A stretch of DNA of 32,281 nt from Lentisphaeria bacterium UBA7640 (lineage in GTDB: Bacteria; Verrucomicrobiota; Lentisphaeria; Victivallales; Victivallaceae). The stretch is taken from NCBI GenBank assembly GCA_002483765.1, contig DLIO01000144.1, positions 717-32,997 of the forward strand, given 5' to 3'. Within the stretch, counting starts at the first letter, position 1. Every line of letters begins with the position of its first letter. Both the position numbers and the translations under genes were made by a program. Positions 23,979 through 32,016 of this stretch are shown one piece after another. The notes beneath the pieces were generated by a model, which saw only the letters and a program-made list of their open reading frames with translations, was not told where the DNA came from and did not search any database.

Positions 23979-25358
23979 ATGAATGATAAAAGAATGTCGG
24001 TGAGGAAGCTTGAATCCCAAGCCCGTGCTTGCCGCGATGTATTACAATTAGCGATGGAAGCGGTCTTTATTGAAAAACGCCCTGTCGATCGGGCTTTGAA
24101 AGCATTTTTACGCGAGAATAAACAGTTCGGCTCACGTGATCGCCGTTTACTTGGCGACGTAGTATTTGCTGTTTTTCGCTGGTGGGGAGCGTTGCGTAAA
24201 TTATTTGACCAAGAAGAGTTAAAATTGATCGAGACCGAAGTCCCGGAAATCACTTTCAATGGCGCGGCTGCGTTGATGCTTGGCGCGATGATCATGGAAA
24301 AACGCGAATTGCCAGAAATTGCTTCCATTTGGGCGAGCGAACTTGGATTGCGCCCGTCTGAAGTCAATGACCTGTTGGTTACTGGAAAAGCCTCGGACGG
24401 TCTTGATGGCTGGAGGGTTCTAAACTTGATCCGCACCGCGCTTCGTCGCGATGTCACAAAATCAATGAAGTTGACCCCTTTGGATATGGTTCCAGAGTGG
24501 TTCCCCAAATATTTGCCCGCTGGGACTAATACTGAAAAACTGGCGCAATGGATGCAACGTCGTCCCCCGATGTGGTTACGAGTTCAAGGGACTGATCCTA
24601 CCGAATTGGCAGCTTCAATGCATATTCGTTACGGCTTGAAGATCAAACAACATCCGCTGATGAAAAACTCATTGAGCGTTGCCGCCACACGAATTAATCT
24701 TTATACCCTCGAGGAATATCGCAACGGACTGATTGAGGTTCAAGATCTTGCTTCTCAGGTGATCGGCAGTGTTTGCGCACCTAAGAGCGGCGAACGTTGG
24801 TGGGATGCTTGTGCTGGCGCGGGTGGAAAAACTTTACAGTTAGCCGATTTAATGGAGCGCAAAGGCACCGTAGTGGCGACTGATATTCGCAGTTACAAGT
24901 TGGATGATTTGAAGAAGCGCGCCCGCCGTTCTGGTTTCCCAAATATCGAATGCCGCGAATGGAATGGTAAGCCGCTGCATGGAAAACATCAGAAGATGTA
25001 TGATGGCGCGTTGGCTGATGTTCCGTGCAGTTGTTCTGGAACTTGGAGGCGCAATCCAGATGCGCGCTGGAGCATTGCGGAAGAAGAGATCGTGGAGATG
25101 GCTGAACTCCAGCTCTCGATTTTGAATAGTATTTCCAGCGGTGTCAAGGACAAAGGCACTTTGGTTTATGGAACTTGTTCAATCTGCGAACCTGAAAACC
25201 GTGATGTCGTAGAAAAATTTTTAGCGACTCATCCAGATTTCAAGCTAGAAAAATTCATTAATCCGTTGACCGGTGAAGAGTGCGACGGTATGTTGCAAGT
25301 ATTTCCATGGGATGGTGATTGTGACGCAATGTTCGTCGCCAAAATGCGCCGCCAATAA
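23979..25358 (+). CDS. rsmB: RsmB-like 16S rRNA (cytosine-5)-methyltransferase
   Basis: A 459-residue NOL1/NOP2/Sun family methyltransferase. An N-terminal NusB-like helical domain is visible (about 15-140: FGSRDRRLLGDVVFAVFRWWGAL). The SAM-binding segment is WWDACAGAGGKTLQLADL (274-291) followed by VATDIR. The two cysteines used in m5C formation are in ADVPCSCSGTWRRNPD (Cys350) and VYGTCSICEPEN (Cys400, the nucleophile motif). N-terminal NusB plus this core is the RsmB layout, which targets C967 in E. coli. Substrate position in this organism is inferred. GGA lies upstream of the ATG. The gene is 20 bases after pheA and probably on the same transcript. Confidence 0.85.
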   Translation: MNDKRMSVRKLESQARACRDVLQLAMEAVFIEKRPVDRALKAFLRENKQFGSRDRRLLGDVVFAVFRWWGALRKLFDQEELKLIETEVPEITFNGAAALMLGAMIMEKRELPEIASIWASELGLRPSEVNDLLVTGKASDGLDGWRVLNLIRTALRRDVTKSMKLTPLDMVPEWFPKYLPAGTNTEKLAQWMQRRPPMWLRVQGTDPTELAASMHIRYGLKIKQHPLMKNSLSVAATRINLYTLEEYRNGLIEVQDLASQVIGSVCAPKSGERWWDACAGAGGKTLQLADLMERKGTVVATDIRSYKLDDLKKRARRSGFPNIECREWNGKPLHGKHQKMYDGALADVPCSCSGTWRRNPDARWSIAEEEIVEMAELQLSILNSISSGVKDKGTLVYGTCSICEPENRDVVEKFLATHPDFKLEKFINPLTGEECDGMLQVFPWDGDCDAMFVAKMRRQ

Positions 25359-25388
25359 CGCAACTGAAAAGCTTGATTTTAAACTTAT

Positions 25389-25421
25389 AACTTCACGCGC
25401 GCATAATGCGCGCGCGAAGTT
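25389..25421. repeat. CG-rich palindromic repeat, copy 2
   Basis: ACTTCACGCGCGCA pairs with TGCGCGCGCGAAGT around TAA with a single A-C mismatch. The central 20 bases match copy 1 (18701-18731) exactly while the outer arms differ but still pair. It sits 31 bases after the rsmB gene and 36 bases before the SDR gene. Confidence 0.85.
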
Positions 25422-25456
25422 TAAATGCGCATTAGATTTTTAAATAAGGAATAAAT

Positions 25457-26392
25457 ATGAGCAAAAAAATTTTGGTTTTAGGCGCGACCGGTGAAATCGG
25501 TGGTAGGATTGCGCGTCTGGCAGTTGATGCAGGACATCAAGTATGTGGCGTAAGTCGTGGTTTAAACCATCGTGAACAAGTTGATTTAACTGGCGTTGAG
25601 ATGTTAATTGGCGATAAATCAGATGAGACTTTCGTACGTGATAAGCTCGCAAAAATGGATATTGACGTTTTAATTGATTCAGTGCCTAACATTAAAAATA
25701 TCGAGTCTTATTCTAAATACCTCAAGCAAGTAAAAAACTTCTTCTTTTGCAGTTCGACTGGTACTTTTGTGCCTTTGCAATATTTTCCCGCGGACGAAAA
25801 ACACCCCTGGCGTGACGAAACTGCAGTTAATTTCTATTCTCAATCTGTTCGTGATGCATATATCTTGGAGTTATGGAAAAAAGAAAAATTCCCTGGCACT
25901 ATTTTCCGCCCGACTAATATCATTGGTCAAGGTCGTGTACCGTTGGAACTATGGGGTGCGCGCGATATTGAATTTTTCCGAAAATTAAAAAGAGCTGAAA
26001 CAATTACCATCGCTCCTTGTGAGCATATCATGGTGCAGTCCGGATATAACTGGGATTTGGCCAGTGCGTTTGTTAAAGCGATTGATCAACCCGAAGCAGT
26101 CAGAGGTGAAATTTTCATTATTTCATGTAAACATGCTATTACCCTGGGGCAATATCTACAAACTGCGATAGATTTTCTTGGTAGCAAATCTAACATTGAA
26201 CATTGTCCGGCTGAAAAACTCAAGGATATTTATCCGGAAGTAACCATGAAGTTCCGAATGGATTTCCTTTTACAACCGATGTGTTTGGACATTAGTAAAG
26301 CAGAAAAAACCTTCGGCTATGCTCCAACTCGAACAACCCAGGAAGGCTTGATCGAAGCCCTTCAATGGTGCAAAAACACCGGTTTATTATGA
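25457..26392 (+). CDS. Atypical extended SDR (NAD-dependent epimerase/dehydratase fold)
   Basis: A 311-residue Rossmann-fold protein. VLGATGEIGGRIA (7-19) binds NAD(P). FFCSSTGTFVP supplies the serine-rich strand and FRPTNIIGQGR follows in the place typical for epimerases. The classical Tyr-x-x-x-Lys pair is not intact: FYSQSVRDAYILE has Tyr but no Lys at +4. This puts it with the atypical SDRs such as CSP41- or isoflavone-reductase-like proteins, and it may act as a binding or reductase protein. GGAATAA precedes the ATG. A GntR/LacI regulator gene follows after 53 bases, which suggests a small carbohydrate-linked operon. Confidence 0.82.
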   Translation: MSKKILVLGATGEIGGRIARLAVDAGHQVCGVSRGLNHREQVDLTGVEMLIGDKSDETFVRDKLAKMDIDVLIDSVPNIKNIESYSKYLKQVKNFFFCSSTGTFVPLQYFPADEKHPWRDETAVNFYSQSVRDAYILELWKKEKFPGTIFRPTNIIGQGRVPLELWGARDIEFFRKLKRAETITIAPCEHIMVQSGYNWDLASAFVKAIDQPEAVRGEIFIISCKHAITLGQYLQTAIDFLGSKSNIEHCPAEKLKDIYPEVTMKFRMDFLLQPMCLDISKAEKTFGYAPTRTTQEGLIEALQWCKNTGLL

Positions 26393-26445
26393 CAAAGGAT
26401 GTTCAACTATTGTGAGCTACAACGATAAAAAATTGGGACTCAACC

Positions 26446-27498
26446 ATGGCTAGAGGTAAACCTGAAAAATATATTGGTTTAGCGGCGAAAATTCGTCGCA
26501 TGATCCAAGATGAAAAAATGAAGCCCAACACTTTGTTACCATCGGAACGCAAGTTGTCAGCACATTTCGAGGTCAATCATTTGACCTTGCGCAAAGCTTT
26601 GCGGGTGCTTGAACACGAAAATCTTCTTTATAAGGTTCCAAGCGTTGGCAATTATACCGGTTCTCGACCAAATCTTGGTAAAGGGCGGCAGTTGATTGGC
26701 TTTATGTTTCCAGATCATGAGATATTTTTTTATAACATCCTAGCCGAGCTGGAAGGGAAACTATCCAGTGCTGAATTGCATCCAGTAATTCAGTTGACCA
26801 ACAGTATTAAACGCAAAGAGGAAGATTTTATTGAGTTTTGTCGCGCAGAAGAGGTCGCGGCATTGATTGCCGTGCCGAATAGCGAATGCCGTCAGGCTTA
26901 CGAAAATCTACCTTTCCCCGTGCTCTTTTTTGATATTTTTATCTCAGACTTACAGATTCCTTATGTGATTTCTGATGACAGCGAAGGAAGCGCCAAAGCG
27001 ACCCGACATTTGATTGACCAAGGGCATCGCCGAATCGCTCATGTTGGCAGTTTACACGAGCGGACTTCGGAACTGCGCGTTAAGGGCTATTTAGACGCTT
27101 TGCGAGCTGCCGGCATTGAATCACGTCCCGAATTTATCAAACGTAAAGAGCCAACAAGGCAATGGGGGTTTTACGCAGTTCGAGAACTCTTCGCTTTGCC
27201 AGAACCGCCAACGGCAATAACTTGCGGCAACGACACTATTGCGGCTGGCGTGCTGCGCGCGTTGCCACAACGCGGCATCAAAGTTCCTCAGCAGTGTGCA
27301 GTAACTGGATTTGGCAACACTTCGATTGCCGAAGACCTTGATCTAACCAGCGTCAGTCAGCATACGCCTAAAATTGCCACGGCACTTTGGAATCTGATGA
27401 ATATGCGTTTTCAGGGTAAAGATATTCCATTAGAAACCACGATCCATACCACTCTTCAAGTTCGAGGTAGCAGTTCCGGCGAACTCAAACATCGGTAA
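26446..27498 (+). CDS. GntR/LacI hybrid transcriptional regulator
   Basis: A 350-residue repressor-like protein. A GntR-type winged helix is at about 1-75 (LLPSERKLSAHFEVNHLTLRKALRVLEHENLLYKV). Residues about 80-340 form a LacI/RbsB periplasmic-binding-like sugar-sensing domain: QLIGFMFPD, TRHLIDQGHRRIAHVG, RVKGYLDALRAAGI, AITCGNDTIAAGVLRAL and VTGFGNTSIAEDLDLTSV. This is the AraR type of layout from Firmicutes and is common in Lentisphaerota. It probably represses neighbouring sugar genes until bound by a sugar. The start is preceded by GGGA. The neighbours are the SDR gene upstream and the ATP-grasp gene about 290 bases downstream. Confidence 0.92.
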   Translation: MARGKPEKYIGLAAKIRRMIQDEKMKPNTLLPSERKLSAHFEVNHLTLRKALRVLEHENLLYKVPSVGNYTGSRPNLGKGRQLIGFMFPDHEIFFYNILAELEGKLSSAELHPVIQLTNSIKRKEEDFIEFCRAEEVAALIAVPNSECRQAYENLPFPVLFFDIFISDLQIPYVISDDSEGSAKATRHLIDQGHRRIAHVGSLHERTSELRVKGYLDALRAAGIESRPEFIKRKEPTRQWGFYAVRELFALPEPPTAITCGNDTIAAGVLRALPQRGIKVPQQCAVTGFGNTSIAEDLDLTSVSQHTPKIATALWNLMNMRFQGKDIPLETTIHTTLQVRGSSSGELKHR

Positions 27499-27528
27499 AT
27501 GGACAATTTGTACATTTTAAAATCGGCT

Positions 27529-27550
27529 GTTAAACCTATTTTGGGTTAAC
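27529..27550 (+). terminator. Possible weak terminator after the GntR/LacI gene
   Basis: GTTAAACC and GGGTTAAC pair at seven of eight positions around TATTTT, about 30 bases past the stop codon, followed by ATTCT. The remaining gap to 27789 is AT-rich and shows no clear gene or well-spaced promoter, although a TTGACA (27568-27573) occurs. Confidence 0.4.
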
Positions 27551-27789
27551 ATTCTATCAATAGATATTTGACATTCTAAATCCGTTTATTTCGAACACTC
27601 ACTGTTTCTCTGCAATTTTCCTCATTTTTGCTTATGTATTGGAAATGATGCTTTTGTAGGTTTAAATATCTTGTCGTTGTAGATGGTTAATTGTCGTCTC
27701 AAGTTTATGGTTTGAGGTTGATATGAATTTTTCGGCTGTATATTACAACTCAATATTTTGAAATCAATTACACCTAATATGGAATAAAA

Positions 27790-29109
27790 ATGGATAAATG
27801 TATTATAACTTTTGCAAGATCCTGGATTTCGCTAGTTTTGACCCGGAAACTGGGAGAAAACGGTATCAGAGTAATTACGGGAGATGTGACTAGGTTGGCA
27901 CCAGCCAGCTTATCGCGCTTTTCTTATGAGTCATTTACCTATCCAGACAGTTTTGATGAGCCTGAAAGATTCATTGACAAACTGGTTGAGGTGGCAGAAG
28001 CTCATTATGAATCAAACGGTAATCTGGTACTGATTCCGCAGAATCAAACCTGTTTTGTGGTGGCAGCGCATCGCCATAGATTTGAAGGCTTGGTAAAAAT
28101 GGCTCTTCCTAGTCTGGAGAAGTTGGAACAGGTACATGACAAAGGAGCGCTAGCTGAACTTTGTAAACATCAAAATATTTGGGTACCGCCCACTATTGTC
28201 GCAAAAGAACGAGAAGAATTCAAAGATAGAGCTATAGAAATAAAATATCCAGCATTTGTCAAATTACGAAAAAGTTCAGCGTCTGTGGGGATTGAAAAGG
28301 TTGATAATGCCGATAAAGCGATCGAAGTCTTTGAGCGACTAATTGATGATTTTGACCTTTCCAGTGAACAGTATCCAGTTTTTCAACAGATGGTCGAAGG
28401 GCAAGAATTATGTTCGGCATTTCTCCTTGAAAACGGCAAGCCTAGAATGGAGATGACTTATCGTAATCTTCGACAATATCCAGATGGAAGAGGGATTGGT
28501 TTTTTGCGAGAAACTGTCGATGCCAAAAATCTTGAAGCCACTGGAATAGAACTCCTTGGGGCACTTGAATGGCATGGGGTCGCTGAAATTGATTTTATTG
28601 TCGATGAGGATGGGCGTCATTGGTTAATTGACGTAAATCCCCGTTTTTGGGGCGGACTCGCTCAAAGCGTGGAGTCAGGGTGGAACTTTCCCTTGAAATA
28701 TTATCAATTAGCCGCGGAAGGCCACGTTGAGCCGTTTAAAACTGCGGCGAAGGATATTAAAACTTTTAATCCATGCTTGGCAATGTTACATGCCTTCGAG
28801 GAGTTGACAAAATCGAGTTCAGCACAAAAAGAGATTACAGAGGCCATGGAGGAGCTCAAGAATAACTTTAGCCATGAAGCATTAAGCTCAATGAGTGGCT
28901 TTATTAGTAAACTTGGCAGTATAGTGAACCCTCGAGAACGCTTCGTGAAAATTTTCGAATTGTTGGACGAATCACGAGGTGCATTTGATGAATTTTTCCA
29001 ATGGGATGACCCAATTCCTGTATTGGGTTTGCTGTATCCGCTGATGATATTTATTAAAAACAGAAAAGTGTCTCTGGATAGCTTAGTTCCAGGAGGTAAG
29101 CCAAAATAA
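27790..29109 (+). CDS. ATP-grasp ligase of unknown substrate
   Basis: A 439-residue ATP-grasp enzyme of the carbamoyl-phosphate-synthetase-like type, which would join a carboxylate to an amine or thiol with ATP. Residues 1-110 are the pre-ATP-grasp Rossmann-like domain (CIITFARSWISLVLTRKLGENGIRVI). The ATP-binding core runs about 115-310: FVKLRKSSASVGIEKV holds the phosphate-binding Lys and glycine loop, VAEIDFIVDEDGRHWLIDVNPRFWGG carries the metal-binding Glu/Asp and Asn. A C-terminal extension of about 120 residues has no recognised domain. GGA lies six bases before the ATG. A Gfo/Idh/MocA gene follows after 84 bases. The pairing with a sugar dehydrogenase suggests sugar-peptide or amino-sugar ligation, but the product is unknown. 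Confidence 0.85.
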   Translation: MDKCIITFARSWISLVLTRKLGENGIRVITGDVTRLAPASLSRFSYESFTYPDSFDEPERFIDKLVEVAEAHYESNGNLVLIPQNQTCFVVAAHRHRFEGLVKMALPSLEKLEQVHDKGALAELCKHQNIWVPPTIVAKEREEFKDRAIEIKYPAFVKLRKSSASVGIEKVDNADKAIEVFERLIDDFDLSSEQYPVFQQMVEGQELCSAFLLENGKPRMEMTYRNLRQYPDGRGIGFLRETVDAKNLEATGIELLGALEWHGVAEIDFIVDEDGRHWLIDVNPRFWGGLAQSVESGWNFPLKYYQLAAEGHVEPFKTAAKDIKTFNPCLAMLHAFEELTKSSSAQKEITEAMEELKNNFSHEALSSMSGFISKLGSIVNPRERFVKIFELLDESRGAFDEFFQWDDPIPVLGLLYPLMIFIKNRKVSLDSLVPGGKPK

Positions 29110-29139
29110 GCATGAAACTCATCTTCGACATTGGTATTT

Positions 29140-29168
29140 TTGCTTGCTGAGTATATCTTACTTATATT
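29140..29168 (+). promoter_or_regulatory. Weak promoter-like sequence before the second Gfo/Idh/MocA gene
   Basis: TTGCTT and TATATT are spaced 17 bases apart, with the -10 box better than the -35 box. AAGGAG eight bases before the start codon at 29194 is clear. The gene may have its own transcript besides read-through from the ATP-grasp gene. Confidence 0.35.
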
Positions 29169-29193
29169 TAGTTTTTAACCCAAGGAGAATAAA

Positions 29194-30360
29194 ATGGCCC
29201 ACAAACCAATGAATTTTGCTGTTATCGGCTGCGGCGCATTAGCGCGTGGCATGCATGTACCGAATATCGCCAAATCTTCAAAAACTGTTCTGCATACTTG
29301 TTGCGATCTGTCTGACGACGCGCTTAAGGAGTGCAAAGAGGTTCACGGAAGTTTAAATATATCAAAAGATTGGCAAGCAACGATAGCTGACCCTGAAGTT
29401 GAAGCGATCTGTATCGCTACGACTGAAAAACTGCGGTTGCCGTTGATTAAGTTGGCGGCCGAATACAAAAAACCCGTTTATGTTGAAAAACCTTTGGCGT
29501 TGACCTTGGAAGAAGTTTACCAAATTCGTGAGATTGTTAAAAGTAGCAAGATCCCTTTCTGCGTCGGACATAATCGGCGCAGTAGTCCGGCTATGATTGA
29601 GGCACATCGGATATTTCGCGAACAGATGGAAAATCCACAACCTTGCAATTGGCGTTGGGATCGTGAAGGCGCATCCCGGCCAGTCCGTGAGGATGATGGC
29701 ATTGCCGCATTCAGTTGTCGTATCAATGACGATTGGTATTCTTGGAAAAGTTGGGTTTTCGACAAAACTCAAGCTCCACATGGTCCGATGTTGTTCGAAA
29801 TGACCCATTTTACTGATTTATGTAATTGGTTTTTAAACAGCGAACCAGTTGAAGTCGTGGCCATGGAAACGGGTATGCTTAATCATGCGATTGTAGTAAA
29901 ATACGCAGGTGGCGAAATTGCAACGATGATGTTGTCCGCTAACGGTTCATTCGCTTATCCTAAGGAACTCTACGAGGCGATGGGTAACGCCAGCGTTGTC
30001 GCTTGCGATCACATGTGCGAGGTTCGTACAGCTGGTATTAAAAACGCCCCAGCGCGTATTACTTACCCTTTCATAAAGGATCGTCATCCAGAGATTGGGA
30101 AACAGGGTGGTATTGCTGGTTGGCTGGAGAAAAAAGCCGCAGCTTGTCGTGAATCTGAAGAACAGAACGACCAAAGCTTGCAGTTTACCGCTGAACCCGA
30201 CAAAGGGCATGCTCATGCAATGAATCATTTTGTTGATGAAATTCGTGGCGAAGGTCCAGTAGTTTGTGGCATAGACGACGCGGTCATGGCTACCAGAGTA
30301 GCGTTTGCTGCAGTAAAATCAGCGCAAGAAAACCGCATTGTAAAACTGTCTGAAGTCTAA
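29194..30360 (+). CDS. Gfo/Idh/MocA family NAD(P)-dependent oxidoreductase (second copy)
   Basis: A 388-residue dehydrogenase with FAVIGCGALARG (8-19) for NAD(P) binding and VEKPLAL (97-103) carrying the catalytic Lys. VGHNRRSSPAMIEA follows, as in subfamilies seen in bidomain and amino-sugar oxidoreductases. HGPMLFEMTHFTDLCNWF is in the substrate domain and a long C-terminal region ends with a conserved-looking AMNHFVDEIRG. It is not closely similar to the first copy (17521-18621). The AAGGAG site is strong. It follows the ATP-grasp gene and may act on its substrate or product. The substrate cannot be told from the sequence. Confidence 0.9.
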   Translation: MAHKPMNFAVIGCGALARGMHVPNIAKSSKTVLHTCCDLSDDALKECKEVHGSLNISKDWQATIADPEVEAICIATTEKLRLPLIKLAAEYKKPVYVEKPLALTLEEVYQIREIVKSSKIPFCVGHNRRSSPAMIEAHRIFREQMENPQPCNWRWDREGASRPVREDDGIAAFSCRINDDWYSWKSWVFDKTQAPHGPMLFEMTHFTDLCNWFLNSEPVEVVAMETGMLNHAIVVKYAGGEIATMMLSANGSFAYPKELYEAMGNASVVACDHMCEVRTAGIKNAPARITYPFIKDRHPEIGKQGGIAGWLEKKAAACRESEEQNDQSLQFTAEPDKGHAHAMNHFVDEIRGEGPVVCGIDDAVMATRVAFAAVKSAQENRIVKLSEV

Positions 30361-30382
30361 TTCAACGTTTCAATGAAAGTAG

Positions 30383-30410
30383 CACAGGCATCCCTGCCTG
30401 TGTTTGGTTT
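30383..30410 (+). terminator. Rho-independent-type terminator after the oxidoreductase gene
   Basis: CACAGGCA and TGCCTGTG form a perfect 8-bp GC-rich stem with a TCCC loop, followed by TTTGGTTT. It begins 23 bases after the stop codon of the second oxidoreductase gene, where a terminator is expected. The same CAGGCA-type palindrome also resembles dispersed repeat sequences that I associate with Verrucomicrobia-group genomes. Confidence 0.65.
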
Positions 30411-30447
30411 CAAACATAGTCAAAAATATTTGAACTGGATATGGAGC

Positions 30448-30464
30448 GCGGACGTCTCGTCCGC
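30448..30464. repeat. GCGGACG-TCT-CGTCCGC hairpin
   Basis: A perfect 7-bp GC-rich stem with a three-base loop sits in AT-rich surroundings. It resembles the GGACG-TCTCGTCC hairpins that I recall as dispersed repeats in PVC-group genomes. It may also act as a terminator for the minus-strand decarboxylase gene. Confidence 0.6.
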
Positions 30465-30659
30465 ATATCATTTAGTGGCACGAAAAAAGCGTTGTTCGTA
30501 GGTGAAAATTTTAGATTGATTATCGAGTTTTCCAAGCCAGCATTGGGGCTCTGCGTTCTCAGATAGCGCCATAACTTGTCTGGATTGCGGAATATTTGCA
30601 CAATGTTTGTGCTTGTTGCTACCACATCTGGATGAAATTATAATGTAAAATGATTTCTT

Positions 30660-30675
30660 AATTCGCGCGCGAATT
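30660..30675. repeat. CG-rich palindromic repeat, short related form
   Basis: AATTCGCGCGCGAATT is a perfect 16-base palindrome flanked by AT-rich bases. It shares the CGCGCG centre with copies 1 and 2 but lacks their TAA loop and longer core. Confidence 0.6.
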
Positions 30676-30759
30676 TAAAAAGCAGTTACAACGCGTACAT
30701 CCAAGATATTAAAGACCTTAAATTTCTTAATTCCCACACTCCGCGCTATCTAACTTCCA

Positions 30760-30830
30760 TTGCGCCTTGGCGTGGAGTTTCTCGCTTCCTTTGTGTACTT
30801 TGCGCCTTCTTTGTGAGCTTGGTGGTTAGA
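30760..30830 (-). repeat. TTTGYG-type dispersed-repeat tract
   Basis: TTTGTG, TTTGCG and TTTGTG occur at 30790, 30799 and 30810, and TTGCGCCTT occurs at both 30760-30768 and 30800-30808. Read from the other strand it resembles CACCAAG...CACAAAG...GCGCAAAG tracts seen as dispersed repeats in many environmental genomes. It lies 26 bases beyond the decarboxylase stop codon. Confidence 0.5.
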
Positions 30831-30855
30831 ATCCCCACTTTCCCCGTTCTAATTC

Positions 30856-32016
30856 TTAGATTACGTAGGTTTTTAATGGCGGGAAACCGTTAAATTCTAC
30901 TGCGCTGTAACTGCTGGTGTAGGCGCCGGTAGAGAGCCAGTAAAGGCGATCCCCGATGGCTAGATTAAGCGGCAATTCATACTGATAATCTTCATACAGA
31001 GTATCAACGCTATCACAAGTGGGTCCAGCCAGAATACATTTTTCTGCTAACCCCTTCTTAGTCGTATAAAGTGGGTATTTTATGGATTCGTTTAGAGTTT
31101 CCATCATACCATTGAATTTACCAACATCGGTATAAACCCAACGTTCCAACGCAGTGCGTGATTTGCGTGCGATTAGTACGGTCTCAGTCACCAACACTCC
31201 AGCGTCAGCAACCAATGAACGTCCCGGTTCAACAATGATTTCTGGAAGATCGTCGCCAAAGTCTTCTTGGAGGTAGCGCGTGATCTCTTTTGCATAAACG
31301 TCGATGCTATTGGTTTTTTCAATATAGTGGGCAGGAAAGCCGCCACCCATGTTGATACATTTTAGTTTAATATCTTCTTCCGTAACCCAGTCGAACAGGT
31401 ATTTGACTTTGGCGATAGCGTTATCCCAAGCGGCGATGTCACGTTGTTGCGAGCCCACGTGGAAAGAGATACCATAGGGATCAAGATCGAGTTTTTTAGC
31501 TAAAACTAATAGGTCGTAGGCCATATCGGGGTTACAGCCGAATTTACGTGATAGTGGCCAATCGGCGGTCATGAGGCCTTCAGTCAGGAGGCGGACGAAA
31601 ATCTTAGAGCCTGGCGCTGCTTTGGCAATATTTCTCAGGTCGGATTCACTGTCAGTCACGAATAAGCGGATTCCAGCATCGTAAAATTCTTTAATGTCAG
31701 CAGTTTTCTTAATGGTATTGCCGCAACTTAGACGTTCAGCTTTGACGCCAAGGCTGAGCAGTTTACGCAATTCATAGACCGACGCGACATCAAAGTTTGA
31801 ACCAAGCGTATTCAGTAGGGTAATGATCTCTGATGCGGGATTAGCTTTAACGGCATAGTATATTTTCGCAAACGGTATGTTTTCGCATAATTCGATATAT
31901 TTTTGGCGCACAATATCTTCCAATACTAACTGGAAAGGGGTTTCCAGTTGATCCGAAAATGACATAATCTGGTTCCATTCTTTTTCGGAAAAAAAATCAT
32001 TTACGTTTACTCTCAA
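30856..32016 (-). CDS. Fold-type III PLP-dependent ornithine/lysine decarboxylase
   Basis: A 386-residue enzyme of the eukaryotic-ODC-like family that makes putrescine or cadaverine. The PLP-binding Lys57 is in YYAVKANP (53-60). Other markers are FHVGSQQ (185-191), GGGFP (224-228), EPGRS (263-267, phosphate binding), GPTCDSVD (331-338 with Cys334 and Asp335 contributed across the dimer) and TGAYTSSYSAVEFNGF near the C-terminus. The start is a TTG at 32016 with GGAG ten bases upstream; an in-frame TGA lies immediately before, so no upstream start is possible. Ornithine versus lysine specificity cannot be decided from these motifs. It is convergent with the second oxidoreductase gene. About 265 bases upstream, to the window edge, show no gene. 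Confidence 0.92.
   Translation of the reverse strand: MRVNVNDFFSEKEWNQIMSFSDQLETPFQLVLEDIVRQKYIELCENIPFAKIYYAVKANPASEIITLLNTLGSNFDVASVYELRKLLSLGVKAERLSCGNTIKKTADIKEFYDAGIRLFVTDSESDLRNIAKAAPGSKIFVRLLTEGLMTADWPLSRKFGCNPDMAYDLLVLAKKLDLDPYGISFHVGSQQRDIAAWDNAIAKVKYLFDWVTEEDIKLKCINMGGGFPAHYIEKTNSIDVYAKEITRYLQEDFGDDLPEIIVEPGRSLVADAGVLVTETVLIARKSRTALERWVYTDVGKFNGMMETLNESIKYPLYTTKKGLAEKCILAGPTCDSVDTLYEDYQYELPLNLAIGDRLYWLSTGAYTSSYSAVEFNGFPPLKTYVI

Larger units (their letters stand above)
30361..30855. other. 495-base repeat-rich gap without a gene
   Basis: No convincing open frame is present. The gap contains, in order, the CACAGGCA terminator hairpin, the GCGGACG hairpin, a CGCGCG palindrome and a TTTGYG-repeat tract. 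Both flanking genes point into it (convergent), so transcription from both sides should end here. Confidence 0.7.
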
